Shown one piece after another: positions 50,064-61,299 of a stretch of DNA of 64,000 bases. Within the stretch, counting starts at the first letter, position 1, and each line of letters begins with the position of its first letter. This stretch comes from Zeus faber (taxonomy: Eukaryota; Chordata; Actinopteri; Zeiformes; Zeidae), in contig OY482850.1 of the NCBI GenBank assembly GCA_960531495.1, positions 4,895,084 to 4,959,083 of the forward strand. The letters are read 5' to 3'. The notes below the pieces were generated by a model, which had not been told where the DNA came from, did not search any database, and saw only the letters and a program-made list of their open reading frames with translations. The position numbers and the translations under genes were made by a program.

Positions 50064-50079
50064 TATGAAGCCATGTCAA
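47383..50079 (-). CDS. RT plus restriction-like endonuclease ORF, copy 3 (898 aa)
   Basis: Open frame with about a dozen differences from copies 1 and 2: P84, IDTSVQNGG in place of ISTSVQKCG, V356, A371, C413, an extra Ser giving PISSLNEE, H565, M651, Q689 region (TLQHILSCC), R741 and others. FMDD, the CCHC knuckle and RPDIV...LLELTVPWEE are all kept. It appears to represent the older branch of the three copies. Confidence 0.85.
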   Translation of the reverse strand: MTWLHTLHTLRRAEWHRQRGKERAKRQSAFIANPFGVTKQLLGQKRSGHLVCPKEEIDHHLRNTYSDAAWEEDLCPYRPLIDPPGPTTDFNSKEPSWKEVQEVVKAARASSAPGPSGVPDKVYKRCLRLLHRLWKSLRVIWRRGKVAQQWRFVEGVWIPKEENAKNIEQFRTISLLSVEGKIFFAILSRWLMEFLLKNEYIDTSVQNGGIPKVPGCLEHTGVVTQLIREAREGKGDLAVLWLDLTNAYGSIPHKLVETALDRHHVPGKIRDLILDYYKSFKLRVTSGAVPSVWHRLEKGIITGCTISVILFALAMNMLVKSAEVECRGPLTKSGVRQPPIRAFMDDLTVTTMSVPVCLRMLQGLEKIIIWARMCFKPAKSRSLVLKRGKVTDKSRFSLDGTQIPSVTEKPIKCLGKTFDCTLKDAVSIEATNREVEAWLTAVDKSGLPGKFKAWIYQHGVLPRILWPLLVYEFPITTEEGFERRISHYLRRWLGLPRSLSSIALYGQNNKLKLPISSLNEEFMVTRAREVLQYRESSDPKVSQACIVVRTGRKWAREAGEQAESHLCHSVLVGPVATGRAGLGSVPTTCYDKALGKDRRRLVQEEVRAGVEELRASQMVRMRQQGAWMRWEQAVDRKISWSKLWQAGPYRMKFLIASVYDVLPSPSNLFCWGKVDTPLCPLCLRRGTLQHILSCCTKALGEGRYTWRHDQVLKATAEAIFTSITQDKPLRPARQAIAFVQAREKPKPQQRGAVGLHGTAPDWQMKADLGKQLRFPEHIVETTLRPDIVLFSDSTKQVVLLELTVPWEERMEEANERKRDKYADLVEECRRRGWRARCVPIEVGCRGFVARSLCKAYSLLGITGARQRKAIKTTTVAAENASRWLWIKRGAHAHQVHAT

Positions 50080-50167
50080 TTATAAATAGCCACCCATTAA
50101 CCACTGACAGCATCAATGATCCCAAAGGCCTAGAGCCACTTACCCAAAACCATTTAAAGACGTGGAC
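50064..50167 (+). mobile_element. BEL/Pao integrase relic, right part, unit 4
   Basis: Same as in units 2 and 3. Confidence 0.75.
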
Positions 50168-50620
50168 AAATTTCTTGGTACCCTTACAGCTCATCGAAAC
50201 AATGCTTCATTCCTCCTGAAAAGTGATGAAATTAAAAGCAATTTTCTCATGTATACCTGCCTTTGGTATGTCAGAGTAAAGCAAAGAAGCTGTGAAAAGA
50301 GAAAGATTGTCGCTAAAGAGATAAATTATATTCTAACATGGCATGGACAAATTTGTTGGCACCCTTCCACAAAAGAAGAAGCCAAGATTTTCACTGAAAT
50401 AACTTGAAACTCACAAAAGTAATTTGCATCCATCATTGTTTGTTCCATATTGAATAGGAATCAGAGTTTGCTTTTGATTTTTGATTCAACAGAATATTTT
50501 ACATAATAAAACTAATGAAAATGGCATGGGCAAAAATGATGGGACCATTAACCTTATATTTTGTTGCACAACCTTTAGAGGCAATCACTGCAATCAAGCG
50601 ATTTCTGTAGCTCTCAATGA
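50168..50620. mobile_element. Putative short DNA-transposon segment, unit 4
   Basis: Same as unit 3, but a few bases (AGAGTTTGC near 50463, AAATGATGGG near 50535) match units 1, 5 and 6 instead. This suggests a recombination junction between sublineages nearby. Confidence 0.35.
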
Positions 50621-51446
50621 GACTTCCTATTATTTATAGTTTATCACGTGAAGCCACAGCAGTCCACCAGTCCTCTCTCACAAACGTTCACATTTTTAAC
50701 CCATCGATGGAGGCAGAATTTAAGCATGGGTATGATGCAGTCTGTTACTTTTATGAAGTCTTCTCTGCACACGGGGCTGTTTTTAAAAGAGCCAATAGAG
50801 CATGGAGAGGGTGTGGTCCACCTCTCATCAGCTTGCCGTGCATCAATCCCGGAATGCATTCTGGAGAGTGTGCAGTTCGCACGACCCGATGTTCAGCAGA
50901 GATCGGTTGACTTTGACAAGCTCGGATTTAGGTAAATCGAAAACACTCCAGTGAACATTAGGCTTGTCCATTGATAGCTGCAAAAGGTTCTTCATTCTGT
51001 TGTCGGAGAACATATTTTGCATTCGCTCTACAATTTCCTGGGCAGTTGTGCGTCCTAGGAACTCCAAGCCTACATACTGGGTTTTCACCTGCCACCCCTC
51101 CCAAATCTTGACATGCAGGTCCATCTGTTTGGGTTGGAGAGCTTTATTGAGGCTTTCGTCGAACATCATTATGTGACCAGCCTGCCTGGACACCTCTCTG
51201 ACAACAAGCGATTTGAAGTAGGGCCCAATTCCGAATGTGGAGAGGTACGCACACTTTGTTCCCTGCTGTAAACATAGCTCTAAAAAGCTCGCCCGTGTTA
51301 ACACACAAGATGTACGAATAATGTGAGTCCATCGTCTTCAGTGCCCATATAACTTCAGCCGATGGAAGATCACTGGATGCAAAAACAATTCTTTCCAAGT
51401 GTTTCAGGAAAAATCTAACCAAGCGGTGAAATCTCAATTTAGCAAT
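50621..51446 (-). pseudogene. hAT-like transposase relic, copy 5
   Basis: Same layout as copy 3. Confidence 0.6.
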
Positions 51447-51702
51447 TTAAACATATTGTGCACAATAGAAACCACATCATATGGGCTATAATATGTCTAT
51501 ACAAATCCATGTGTTCATACTAATCCATTAATCAATGTTTCATTATGGCTCAATAATTTATTGCATCAATATTCTCAGACAATAGAGGATTTCAAAAGTC
51601 TTACTGCTTATTCATTACAAACTTAAGGGAAAAAAAGTAGAAATTGTAGTAAAAAAAAGTTTGTGAAGTTTTTTCAGCTTTAATGATGCAATAGTTCGAC
51701 CA

Positions 51703-51713
51703 TCCCCTCGGAA
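51703..51713 (+). promoter_or_regulatory. O/E-like motif upstream of OR5
   Basis: TCCCCTCGGAA at -259 from the OR5 ATG. Confidence 0.35.
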
Positions 51714-51961
51714 AATTGTATTTAGAAATACTAAAGCAGTTATTGTAATGAGATCCACTGAGAATAACACAACCTGAATAAAAATAATGATGATAGCTTC
51801 ATCATCTGTTTAGTTGCACATGACTGGTGACAGGGAGAGTGAATACGAGGACTGGTCAATTTTAAGAAGACATTTTTACACGAAATAATTATTAGCGACA
51901 GCATATTGACAATTGTAAATTAATTTGATATAGTTTCTTTATATCTACTAAATATACTGAG

Positions 51962-52879
51962 ATGGTTGGTGCTTTGAATGTTACCTATCTCACACTTGAA
52001 GGGCATGTACAGCTTTTGAAATATAGATATGTCTATTTTTCAATTACACTTGCACTTTTTATTCTCATCATCTGCAGTAATACCATTGTTTTATATCTCA
52101 TCTATGTTCATGAGAGCCTTCATGAACCCATGTATATCTTCATTGCTGCGTTGCTGTCAAATGCCCTGTTTGGAAGCATAGCCCTATATCCTAAACTTCT
52201 TGTAGATTTATTGTCAGAGACTCAAACCATTTCTCATTCTGCTTGCCTCTTACAGACTTTTTTATTGTTTGTGTATGCTTGTTCAGAATTCACATTGTTG
52301 ACAGCGATGGCTTTTGATAGGTATGTATCTATATGCAGACCGCTCCAATATCACAGTCTTGTCAGAACACAAACTGTCAAATTAATGTTGGTTTTGGCTT
52401 GGTTTTGGCCTGCGTGTAAGGTTGGAGTTGCAGTCATTTTGGCAAGTATGCTTCAACTATGCAGGTTTAAAACAGAAAGAATTGTTTGTGACAATTTTTC
52501 ACTGGTCAAATCAAGCTGTGGGGATATCACCGTTATGCATGTGTATGGACTGATTGCATTGACAATTAGTACCCTGCCATATTTGATATTCATTGTGTTT
52601 TCATACACAAGGATACTGATCATTTCCTTGAGAAAGTCAAAGGATTTCAGAAGAGGAGCCCTCCGCACGTGCCTCCCCCATTTGGTTGTTTTCATAAACT
52701 TTGGTATCATTATTATTTTTGAAGTCATCTCCACCAGAATATCTTCTGGCATACCACATATTGTTCGCATTATTGCATCTATACTCTATGTTGTTATTCC
52801 ACCTGTCTTCAATCCTCTTATTTATGGTTTTAAAATGAGAGAGATTTCTAAACATCTCAAAGCACTGTTGAAGCTGTGA
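51962..52879 (+). CDS. Odorant receptor OR5 (305 aa, intact)
   Basis: Same GPCR layout. Differs from OR4 at V154, A157, S162, R168, M192, I198 and A199 (HVYGLIALTIS), I267 (HIVRII) and R293 (MREISK). Its 5' half is like OR3/OR4, while the changes in TM4-TM7 are shared partly with OR6 (A157, R168) and partly with OR1/OR7 (M192, I267), suggesting gene conversion or a recombination junction inside or near the gene. Confidence 0.95.
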   Translation: MVGALNVTYLTLEGHVQLLKYRYVYFSITLALFILIICSNTIVLYLIYVHESLHEPMYIFIAALLSNALFGSIALYPKLLVDLLSETQTISHSACLLQTFLLFVYACSEFTLLTAMAFDRYVSICRPLQYHSLVRTQTVKLMLVLAWFWPACKVGVAVILASMLQLCRFKTERIVCDNFSLVKSSCGDITVMHVYGLIALTISTLPYLIFIVFSYTRILIISLRKSKDFRRGALRTCLPHLVVFINFGIIIIFEVISTRISSGIPHIVRIIASILYVVIPPVFNPLIYGFKMREISKHLKALLKL

Positions 52880-53452
52880 CATGACTGAGCGTGATTCACT
52901 AAACCCATTATTCTTGTATAAAATGTATGTTAAGGGATATACACAGGTATGCTTTGCAAATTTCACTGTTAGACCAGCTCCCACATGAATTTATAAAGTA
53001 CTTAATGATTTTGCTTAAATTTGTGTTATAAACACTAACAGCATGATGATGATAATATGTAATAATTTAAAAACAACGATGAACAATTCAGTGCCCTTCA
53101 GATCTTTGTATTTTAAATCCATAGCTCAATGAGATTCCCTCAGAAGTATGTGACAAGTAAGCAGTCATTTATTTAGAAATATATTTTCAAGTCAAATTAA
53201 ATCAAAACTTTTTCATTCCAAATAAAATCAAGTCATGTTGTTAAATTAAAACTGATGTTATGACAGCATATAATATAAACAACATACTATTTACTGTAAC
53301 TTGCAATTACAAAAATCTATCAAGTTGATTATATTATGTTGTGAAAGTTAATTTTGTACTGTAAATAACAGTCACAATGTTAAAAGGACAAAAGAGCTAA
53401 AATATCATGTTATAGTGTGTGAGCGTGTCGGGATGTTTGTTTTATTATCATT
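52880..53452. other. OR5 3' flank
   Basis: Shared with the OR6 flank (GCATGATGATGATAATATG near 53042) rather than with OR2-OR4. No gene. Confidence 0.5.
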
Positions 53453-54028
53453 TTGTACAAAAGGCTGCAGCAACAATCTTGACGAGAAAGTTTGACCATA
53501 TTACCCCAAAACTGGCCACCTTGCACTGGCTCCAGTTTACCTCAGATGTGAATGTTTTGCTCCATACCTATAAAATACTAAACGGCTAAAGACTCATTTG
53601 TACAGTCTTGCATTTGGATAACCACACCCGTCCTGTTTGCTTGCCTCTCACCCTGCATTCACCCCTCAGCACCCCTTGTGCCCCTCCCACGCTCTGAGAG
53701 TGGTGGGGGTGGGGGCTGCTGTGAGCTACCTGGATCAGCAAATAGACTCTCATTCTGTCTAGCTTTGACTTTGCATAGTATAGAAGTACAATACCCTATG
53801 ATTTGTCATATTATTTTATTATTGTTGCCCACTCGCCATCCAATGCAGCTTGGTCATCCTGAAAAGGGCGTTCCTCCTTCGGGGGCCCCATCTCAAGGTT
53901 TCTTTCTTTTTTCTTTGCCCGGATGAGGGTTCAGACCAGGGGAGGCTGTTGATTTCTATGTGAAATGTGGGTTTGTGAAGGAAGCCCTTTGAGACAGTAT
54001 TGTGATTAAGGGCTATATAAATAAACTT
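53453..54028 (+). mobile_element. L2/Rex1-like LINE 3' end, unit 5
   Basis: LINE RT C-terminus and 3' UTR without the eEF1B piece. The site reads CACCCCTTGTGCCCCTCCC then ACGCTCTGAG near 53688. Confidence 0.75.
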
Positions 54029-55494
54029 GACATGATAGTGCCTGTATGGATTTCTTCAACCACTACCCTTGAAACAGAGACCTTAGTCTATATCCTACTG
54101 GATACACAGAGTAGCAACACTTTTGTAGATCAAGAGGTATGTGAAAAGACGGGGGCAGGTTTAGAGCCAGTCAAGTTAAAGTTTACCACTATTATGGGAA
54201 AAGATTCCATTATTCAGAGAGTTAGTGGGCTGAGAGTTAGTGGGGTTTTCCTCACAAAGCTTTATCAACTCGCCACCCGCCTATACTAGAGATTTCATCC
54301 CACTTCCTACCTGACACCGCCAAAAGGTCAAAACATCTGAACAGAATAGCACAGGAAATACCAGAGGTGATGGATTGTGAGGTCAGACTCCTAGAGGCTG
54401 AAGATGAACCGTATGCCATCAAGACTGACCTGGGTTGGAGCCTTGTAGGCAGCTCACCACGGGTCACAAAGTCAACAGAAGTGACAGGTCTGTGTCATTG
54501 TGTATCTGTCAAGGAACTTCCACCATTAACACTAGCCACTGTCCTCAGAGCCCTCGAATCAGACTTTAATGATACAAAGAACATATAACAAGATGAAACA
54601 CAGTTCATGCAATAACTGAATGGAAGAATACACCTGAATACAGATGGGCACTTGGAAATGCCCCTCCCCTTTAAGACACGTCCACAACTACCAGAAAATA
54701 AACGGCTGGCTCTGGTGAGGCTGAAGCACCTGAAAAGGAAATATCAGAAAAATCCCAAATTGAAAGATGACTACATTCAATTTGCACAAAAGGATGCCTT
54801 CAAAGAGGAAATGCGAACACTGAGTCATGGTAAACTGCCATGAAGCCATCAATTGTTCCAGCATGATGTGAACTGCGTGGTGAACTGCATTAATCAAAGC
54901 GTATGTGCAGGAGAGCTCGCAGGCTAACAGAAAGATGACACATCTACCTGCTAACCATGTTGATTCCTCACCACCATTCCCATTCTTCTACTATGGGATG
55001 GATTGTTTTGGACCATTACACACTAAGCTAGGTCGTAAAGAGTATAAGAGATATGGTCTCAAATTCCCTGTCTATCCTCGAGGGGCAATTCACGTAGAGA
55101 TATTTGAAGATCTGATGCGTTACAGCTGTCCGTGGAGCCGTAAGACAAATCAGATCGGATCAAGAGACACATTTTGTTGGGGCAAAATATGAACAGACAA
55201 AGACTTTAAAAGAAGTGGACAAAGACAGATCCACCGCTTACATGGCCTCAAAACAATGTTACTTCACTACGAATGTGCCTGACGCCAGTCACATGGGAGG
55301 TGTTTGGGAATGGCAGATCAGGACAGTTAGGAGCATCCTAAGCTGGGTCCTCTCACAGAGCGCTGGAAGATTAGATGATGCTTGTTTGTGAACATTCTTC
55401 TATGAAGCCATGTTAATTATAAATAGCCACCCATTAACCACTGACAGCATCAATGATCCCAAAGGCCTAGAGCCACTTACCCAAAACCATTTAA
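54029..55494 (+). mobile_element. BEL/Pao pol relic, unit 5, uninterrupted
   Basis: Full-length version of the relic: DTQSSNTF, DCEVRLLEAEDEPYAIKTDL, LPFKTRPQLPENKR, FYYGMDCFGPLHTKLGRKEY, then the roughly 180 bp missing in units 2-4 (GSRDTFCWGKI, DASHMGGVWEWQIR) and LTTDSINDPKGLEPLT. The site TTCTTCTATGAAGCCATGTT at about 55395 is the empty insertion site of the RLE element. Confidence 0.8.
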
Positions 55495-55950
55495 AGACGT
55501 GGACAAATTTCTTGGTACCCTTACAGCTCATCGACACAATGCTTCAATCCTCCTGAAATGTGATGAAATTAAAAGCAATTTTCTCATGTATACCTGCCTT
55601 TGGTATGTCAGAGTAAAGCAAAGAAACTGCACTTCAAACAAAGATTATCACTAAAGAGATCAATTATATTCTAACATGGCCTGGACATATTCGTTGGTAC
55701 CCTTCCACAAAAGAAAAACCCAAAATTTTCACTGGAATAACTTGAAACTCACAAAAGTAATTGGCATCCATCATTGTTTGTTCCATATTGAATAGGAATC
55801 AGAGTTTGCTTTTGATTTTTGATTAAACAGAATATTTTACATAATAGAACAAATGAAAATGGCATGGGCAAAAATGATGGGACCATTAACCTAATATTTT
55901 GTTGCACAACCTTTAGAGGCAATCACTGCAATCAAGCGATTTCTGTAGCT
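55495..55950. mobile_element. Putative short DNA-transposon segment, unit 5
   Basis: Homologue of 26151-26580; more diverged around 55630-55660. Confidence 0.35.
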
Positions 55951-55954
55951 CTCA

Positions 55955-56785
55955 ATGAGACTTCCTATTATTTATAGTTTATCACGTGAAGCCACAGCAG
56001 TCCACCAGTCCTCTCTCACAAACGTTCACATTTTTAACCCATCAATGGAGGCAGAATTTAAGCATGGGTATGATGCAGTCTGTTACTTTTATGAAGTCTT
56101 CTCTGCGCACGGGGCTGTTTTTAAAAGAGCCCATAGAGCATGGAGAGGGTGTGGTCCACCTCTCATCCGCTTGCCCTGCATCAATCCCGGAATGCATTCT
56201 GGAGAGTGTGCAGTTCGCACGACCCGATGTTCAGCAGATATCGGTTGACTTTGACAAGCTCGGATTTAAGTGAATTGAAAACACTCAAATTAACATTAGG
56301 CTTGTCCATTGATAGCTGCACAAGGTTCTTCATTCTGTTTTCGGAGAACATATTTTGCATTCGCTCTACAATTTCCTGGGCAGTTGTGTGTCCGAGGAAC
56401 TCCAAGCCCATATACTGGGTTTTCACCTGCCACCCCTCCCTAATCTGGACGTGCAGTTCCATCTGTTTGGGTTGGAGAGCTTAATTGAGGCTTTCGTCGA
56501 ACATCATTATGTGACCAGCCTGCCTGGACACCTCTCTGACAACAAGCGATTTGAAGTAGGGCCCAATTCCGAATGTGGAGAGGTACGCACACTTTGTTCC
56601 CTGCTGTAAACATAGCTCTAAAAAGCTCGCCCGTGTTAACACACAAGATGTACGAATAATGTGATTCCATCGTCTTCAGTGCCCATATAACTTCAGCCGA
56701 TGGAAGATCACTGGATGCAAAAACAATTCTTTCCAAGTGTTTCAAGAAAAATCTAACCAAGCAGTGAAATCTCAATTTAGCAATT
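55955..56785 (-). pseudogene. hAT-like transposase relic, copy 6
   Basis: Includes VKTQYMGLEFLGHTTAQEIV and LVQLSMDKPNVNLSVFN, plus the N-terminal FASSDLPSAEVIWALKTMES. An extra stop arises from GAGCTTAATTGAGG at 56478, where copy 3 has GAGCTTTATTGAGG. Confidence 0.6.
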
Positions 56786-57045
56786 TAAACATATTGTGCT
56801 CAATAGAAACCACATCATATGGGCTATAATATGTCTATACAAATCCATGTGTTCATACAATTCCATTAATCAATGTTTCATCATGGCTCAATAATTTATT
56901 GCATCAATATTCTGAGAAAATTGAGGATTTCAAAATTCTTACTGCTTATTCTATACAAACTTAAGGGGAAAAAACTGTAGAAATTGTAGTGAAAAAAAAA
57001 AGTTTGTGAATTTGTTTCAGCTTTAATGATGCAATAGTTCGACCA

Positions 57046-57056
57046 TCCCCTCGGAA
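57046..57056 (+). promoter_or_regulatory. O/E-like motif upstream of OR6
   Basis: TCCCCTCGGAA at -259 from the OR6 ATG. Confidence 0.35.
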
Positions 57057-57304
57057 AAATGTATTTAGAAATACTAAAGCAGTTATTGTAATGAGATCCA
57101 CTGAGAATAACACAACCTGAATAAAAATAATGATGATAGCTTCATCATCTGTTTAGTTGCACATGACTGGTGACAGGGAGAGTGAATACGAGGACTGGTC
57201 AATTTTAAGAAGACATTTTTGCATGAAATGATTTTTAGCAACAGCATATTGACAATTGTAAATTAATTTGATATAGTTTCTTTATATCTACTAAATATAC
57301 TGAG

Positions 57305-58222
57305 ATGGTTGGTGCTTTGAATGTTACTTATCTCACACTTGAAGGGCATGTACAGCTTTTGAAATATAGATATGTCTATTTTTCAATTACACTTGCACTT
57401 TTTATTCTCATCATCTGCAGTAATACCATTGTTTTATATCTCATCTATGTTCATGAGAGCCTTCATGAACCCATGTATATCTTCATTGCTGCGTTGCTGT
57501 CAAATGCCCTGTTTGGAAGCATAGCCCTATATCCTAAACTTCTTGTAGATTTATTGTCAGAGACTCAAACCATTTCTCATTCTGCTTGCCTCTTACAGAC
57601 TTTTTTATTGTTTGTGTATGCTTGTTCAGAATTCACATTGTTGACAGCGATGGCTTTTGATAGGTATGTATCTATATGCAGACCGCTCCAATATCACAGT
57701 CTTGTCAGAACACAAACTGTCAAATTAATGTTGGTTTTGGCTTGGTTTTGGCCTGCGTGTAAGATTGGAGTTGCAGTCATTTTGGCCAGTATGCTTCAAC
57801 TATGCAGGTTTAAAACAGAAAGAATTGTTTGTGACAATTTTTCACTGGTCAAATCAAGCTGTGGGGATATCACCGTTATACATGTGTATGGACTGGTTGT
57901 ATTGACAATTAGTACCCTACCATATTTGATATTCATTGTGTTTTCATACACAAGGATACTGATCATTTCCTTGAGAAAGTCAAAGGATTTCAGAAGAGGA
58001 GCCCTCCGCACGTGCCTCCCCCATTTGGTTGTTTTCATAAACTTTGGTATTATTATTATTTTTGAAGTCATCTCCACCAGAATATCTTCTGGCATACCAC
58101 ATTTTGTTCGCATTATTGCATCTATACTCTATGTTGTTATTCCACCTGTCTTCAATCCTCTTATTTATGGTTTTAAAATGAAAGAGATTTCTAAACATCT
58201 CAAAGCACTGTTGAAGCTGTGA
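57305..58222 (+). CDS. Odorant receptor OR6 (305 aa, intact)
   Basis: Same GPCR layout. Carries A157, S162 and R168 like OR5 but I192, V198 and V199, F267 and K293 like OR2-OR4. All hallmarks are present. Its upstream 250 bp contains TTGCATGAAATGATTTTTAG, shared with OR2 rather than with OR3-OR5 (TTACACGAAATAATTATTAG), again a mosaic pattern. Confidence 0.95.
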   Translation: MVGALNVTYLTLEGHVQLLKYRYVYFSITLALFILIICSNTIVLYLIYVHESLHEPMYIFIAALLSNALFGSIALYPKLLVDLLSETQTISHSACLLQTFLLFVYACSEFTLLTAMAFDRYVSICRPLQYHSLVRTQTVKLMLVLAWFWPACKIGVAVILASMLQLCRFKTERIVCDNFSLVKSSCGDITVIHVYGLVVLTISTLPYLIFIVFSYTRILIISLRKSKDFRRGALRTCLPHLVVFINFGIIIIFEVISTRISSGIPHFVRIIASILYVVIPPVFNPLIYGFKMKEISKHLKALLKL

Positions 58223-58795
58223 CGTGACTGAGCGTGATTCACTAAACCCATTATTCTTGTATAAAATGTATGTTAAGGGATATACACAGGTATGCTTTGC
58301 AAATTTCACTGTTAGACCAGCTCCCACATGAATTTATAAAGTACTCAATGATTTTGCTTAAATTTGTGTTATAAACACTAACAGCATGATGATGATAATA
58401 TGTAATAATTTAAAAACAACGATGAACAATTCAGTGCCCTTCAGATCTTTGTATTTTAAATCCATAGCTCAATGAGATTCCCTCAGAAGTATGTGACAAG
58501 TAAGCAGTCATTTATTTAGAAATATATTTTCAAGTCAAATTAAATCAAAACTTTTTCATTCCAAATAAAATCAAGTCATGTTGTTAAATTAAAACTGATG
58601 TTATGACAGCATATAATATAAACAACATACTATTTACTGTAACTTGCAATTACAAAAATCTATCAAGTTGATTATATTATGTTGTGAAAGTTAATTTTGT
58701 ACTGTAAATAACAGTCACAATGTTAAAAGGACAAAAGAGCTAAAATATCATGTTATAGTGTGTGAGCGTGTCGGGATGTTTGTTTTATTATCATT
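58223..58795. other. OR6 3' flank
   Basis: Nearly identical to the OR5 3' flank. No gene. Confidence 0.5.
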
Positions 58796-59365
58796 TTGTA
58801 CAAAAGGCTGCAGCAACAATCTTGACGAGAAAGTTTGACCATATTACCCCAAAACTGGCCACCTTGCACTGGCTCCAGTTTACCTCAGATGTGAATGTTT
58901 TGCTCCATACCTATAAAATACTAAACGGCTAAAGATTCATTTTTACAGTCTTGCATTTGGATAACCACACCCGTCCTGTTTGCTTGCCTCTCACCCTGCA
59001 TTCACCCCTCAGCACCCCTTGTGCCCCTCCCACGCTCTGAGAGGGGTGGGGGTGGGGGCTGCTGTGAGCTACCTGGATCAGCAAATAGACTCTCATTCTG
59101 TCTAGCTTTGACTTTGCATAGTATAGAAGTACAATATCCTATGATTTGTCATTATTTTATTATTGTTGCCCACTCGCCATCCATTGCAGCCTGGTCATCC
59201 TGAAAAGGGCGTTCCTCCTTCAGGGGCCCCATCTCAAGGTTTCTTTCTTTTTTCTTTGCCCGGATGAGGGTTCAGACCAGGGGAGGCTGTTGATTTCTAT
59301 GTGAAATGTGGGTTTGTGAAGCCCTTTGAGACTGTATCGTGATTAAGGGATATATAAATAAACTT
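58796..59365 (+). mobile_element. L2/Rex1-like LINE 3' end, unit 6
   Basis: As unit 5, with no eEF1B insert. Confidence 0.75.
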
Positions 59366-60835
59366 GACATGATAGTGCCTGTATGGATTTCTTCAACCAC
59401 TACCCTTGAAACAGAGACCTTAGTCTATATCCTACTGGATACACAGAGTAGCAACACTTTTGTAGATCAAGAGGTATGTGAAAAGACGGGGGCAGGTTTA
59501 GAGCCAGTCAAGTTAAAGTTTACCACTATTATGGGAAAAGATTCCATTATTCAGAGAGTTAGTGGGCTGAGAGTTAGTGGGGTTTTCCTCACAAAGCTTT
59601 ATCAACTCGCCACCCGCCTATACTAGAGATTTCATCCCACTTCCTACCTGACACCGCCAAAAGGTCAAAACATCTGAACAGAATAGCACAGGAAATACCA
59701 GAGCTGATGGATTGTGAGGTCAGACTCCTAGAGGCTGAAGATGAACCGTATGCCATCAAGACTGACCTGGGTTGGAGCCTTGTAGGCAGCTCACCACGGG
59801 TCACAAAGTCAACAGAAGTGACAGGTCTGTGTCATTGTGTATCTGTCAAGGAACTTCCACCATTAACACTAGCCACTGTCCTCAGAGCCCTCGAATCAGA
59901 CTTTAATGATACAAAGAACATATAACAAGATGAAACACAGTTCATGCAATAACTGAATGGAAGAATACACCTGAATACAGATGGGCACTTGGAAATGCCC
60001 CTCCCCTTTAAGACACGTCCACAACTACCAGAAAATAAACGGCTGGCTCTGGTGAGGCTGAAGCACCTGAAAAGGAAATATCAGAAAAATCCCAAATTGA
60101 AAGATGACTACATTCAATTTGCACAAAAGGATGCCTTCAAAGAGGAAATGCGAACACTGAGTCATGGTAAACTGCCATGAAGCCATCAATTGTTCCAGCA
60201 TGATGTGAACTGCGAGGTGAACTGCATAAAACAAAGCGTATGTGCAGGAGAGCTCGCAGGCTAACAGAAACAAAAAAGATGACACATCTACCTGCTAATC
60301 ATGTTGATTCCTCACCACCATTCTTCTACTATGGGATGGATTGTTTTGGACCATTACACACTAAGCTAGGTCGTAAAGAGTATCAGAGATATGGTCTCAA
60401 ATTCCCTGTGTATTCTTGAGGGGCAATTCACGTAGAGATATTTGAAGATCTGATGCGTTACAGCTGTCCGTGGAGCCGTAAGACAAATTACATCGGATCA
60501 AGAGACACATTTTGTTGGGGCAAAATATGAACTGACAAAGACTTTAAAAGAAGTGGACAAAGACAGATCGACCACTTACATGGCCTCAAAACAATGTGAC
60601 TTCACTACGAATGTGCCTGACGCCAGTCACATGGGAGGTGTTTGGGAATGGAAGATCAGGACAGTTAGGAGCATCCTAAGCTGGGTCCTCTCACAGAGCG
60701 CTGGAATATTAGATGATGCTTGTTTGTGAACATTCTTCTATGAAGCCATGTTAATTATAAATAGCCACCCATTAACCACTGACAGCATCAATGATCCCAA
60801 AGGCCTAGAGCCACTTACCCAAAACCATTTAAAGA
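59366..60835 (+). mobile_element. BEL/Pao pol relic, unit 6, uninterrupted
   Basis: As unit 5, with intact empty site for the RLE element near 60740 (CATTCTTCTATGAAGCC). A TATTCTTGAGGGG stop replaces TATCCTCGAGGGG in the integrase at about 60412. Confidence 0.8.
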
Positions 60836-61290
60836 CGTGGACAAATTTCTTGGTACCCTTACAGCTCATCGACACAATGCTTCAATCCTCCTGAAATGTG
60901 ATGAAATTAAAAGCAATTTTCTCATGTATACCTGCCTTTGGTATGTCAGAGTAAAGCAAAGAAACTGTGAAAAGAGAAAAAGAATCACTAAAGAGATCAA
61001 TTATATTCTAACATGGCCTGGACAAATTTGTTGGTACCCTTCCACAAAAAAAGAACCCAAAATTTTCACTGGAATAACTTGAAACTCACAAAAGTAATTT
61101 GCATCCATCATTGTTTGTTCCATATTGAATAGGAATCAGAGTTTGCTTTTGATTTTTGATTCAACAGAATATTTTACATAATAAAACAAATGAAAATGGC
61201 ATGGGCAAAAATGATGGGACCATGAACCTAATATATTGTTGCACAACCTTTAGAGGCAATCACTGAAATCAAGCGATATCTGTAGCTCTC
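60836..61290. mobile_element. Putative short DNA-transposon segment, unit 6
   Basis: Homologue of 26151-26580. Confidence 0.35.
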
Positions 61291-61299
61291 AATGAGACT

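Noticed and set aside
54905-55192. Functional integrase or pol gene in the BEL/Pao regions
   Set aside because: Frameshifts, stops and loss of the RT core and RNase H in every unit; only relics.
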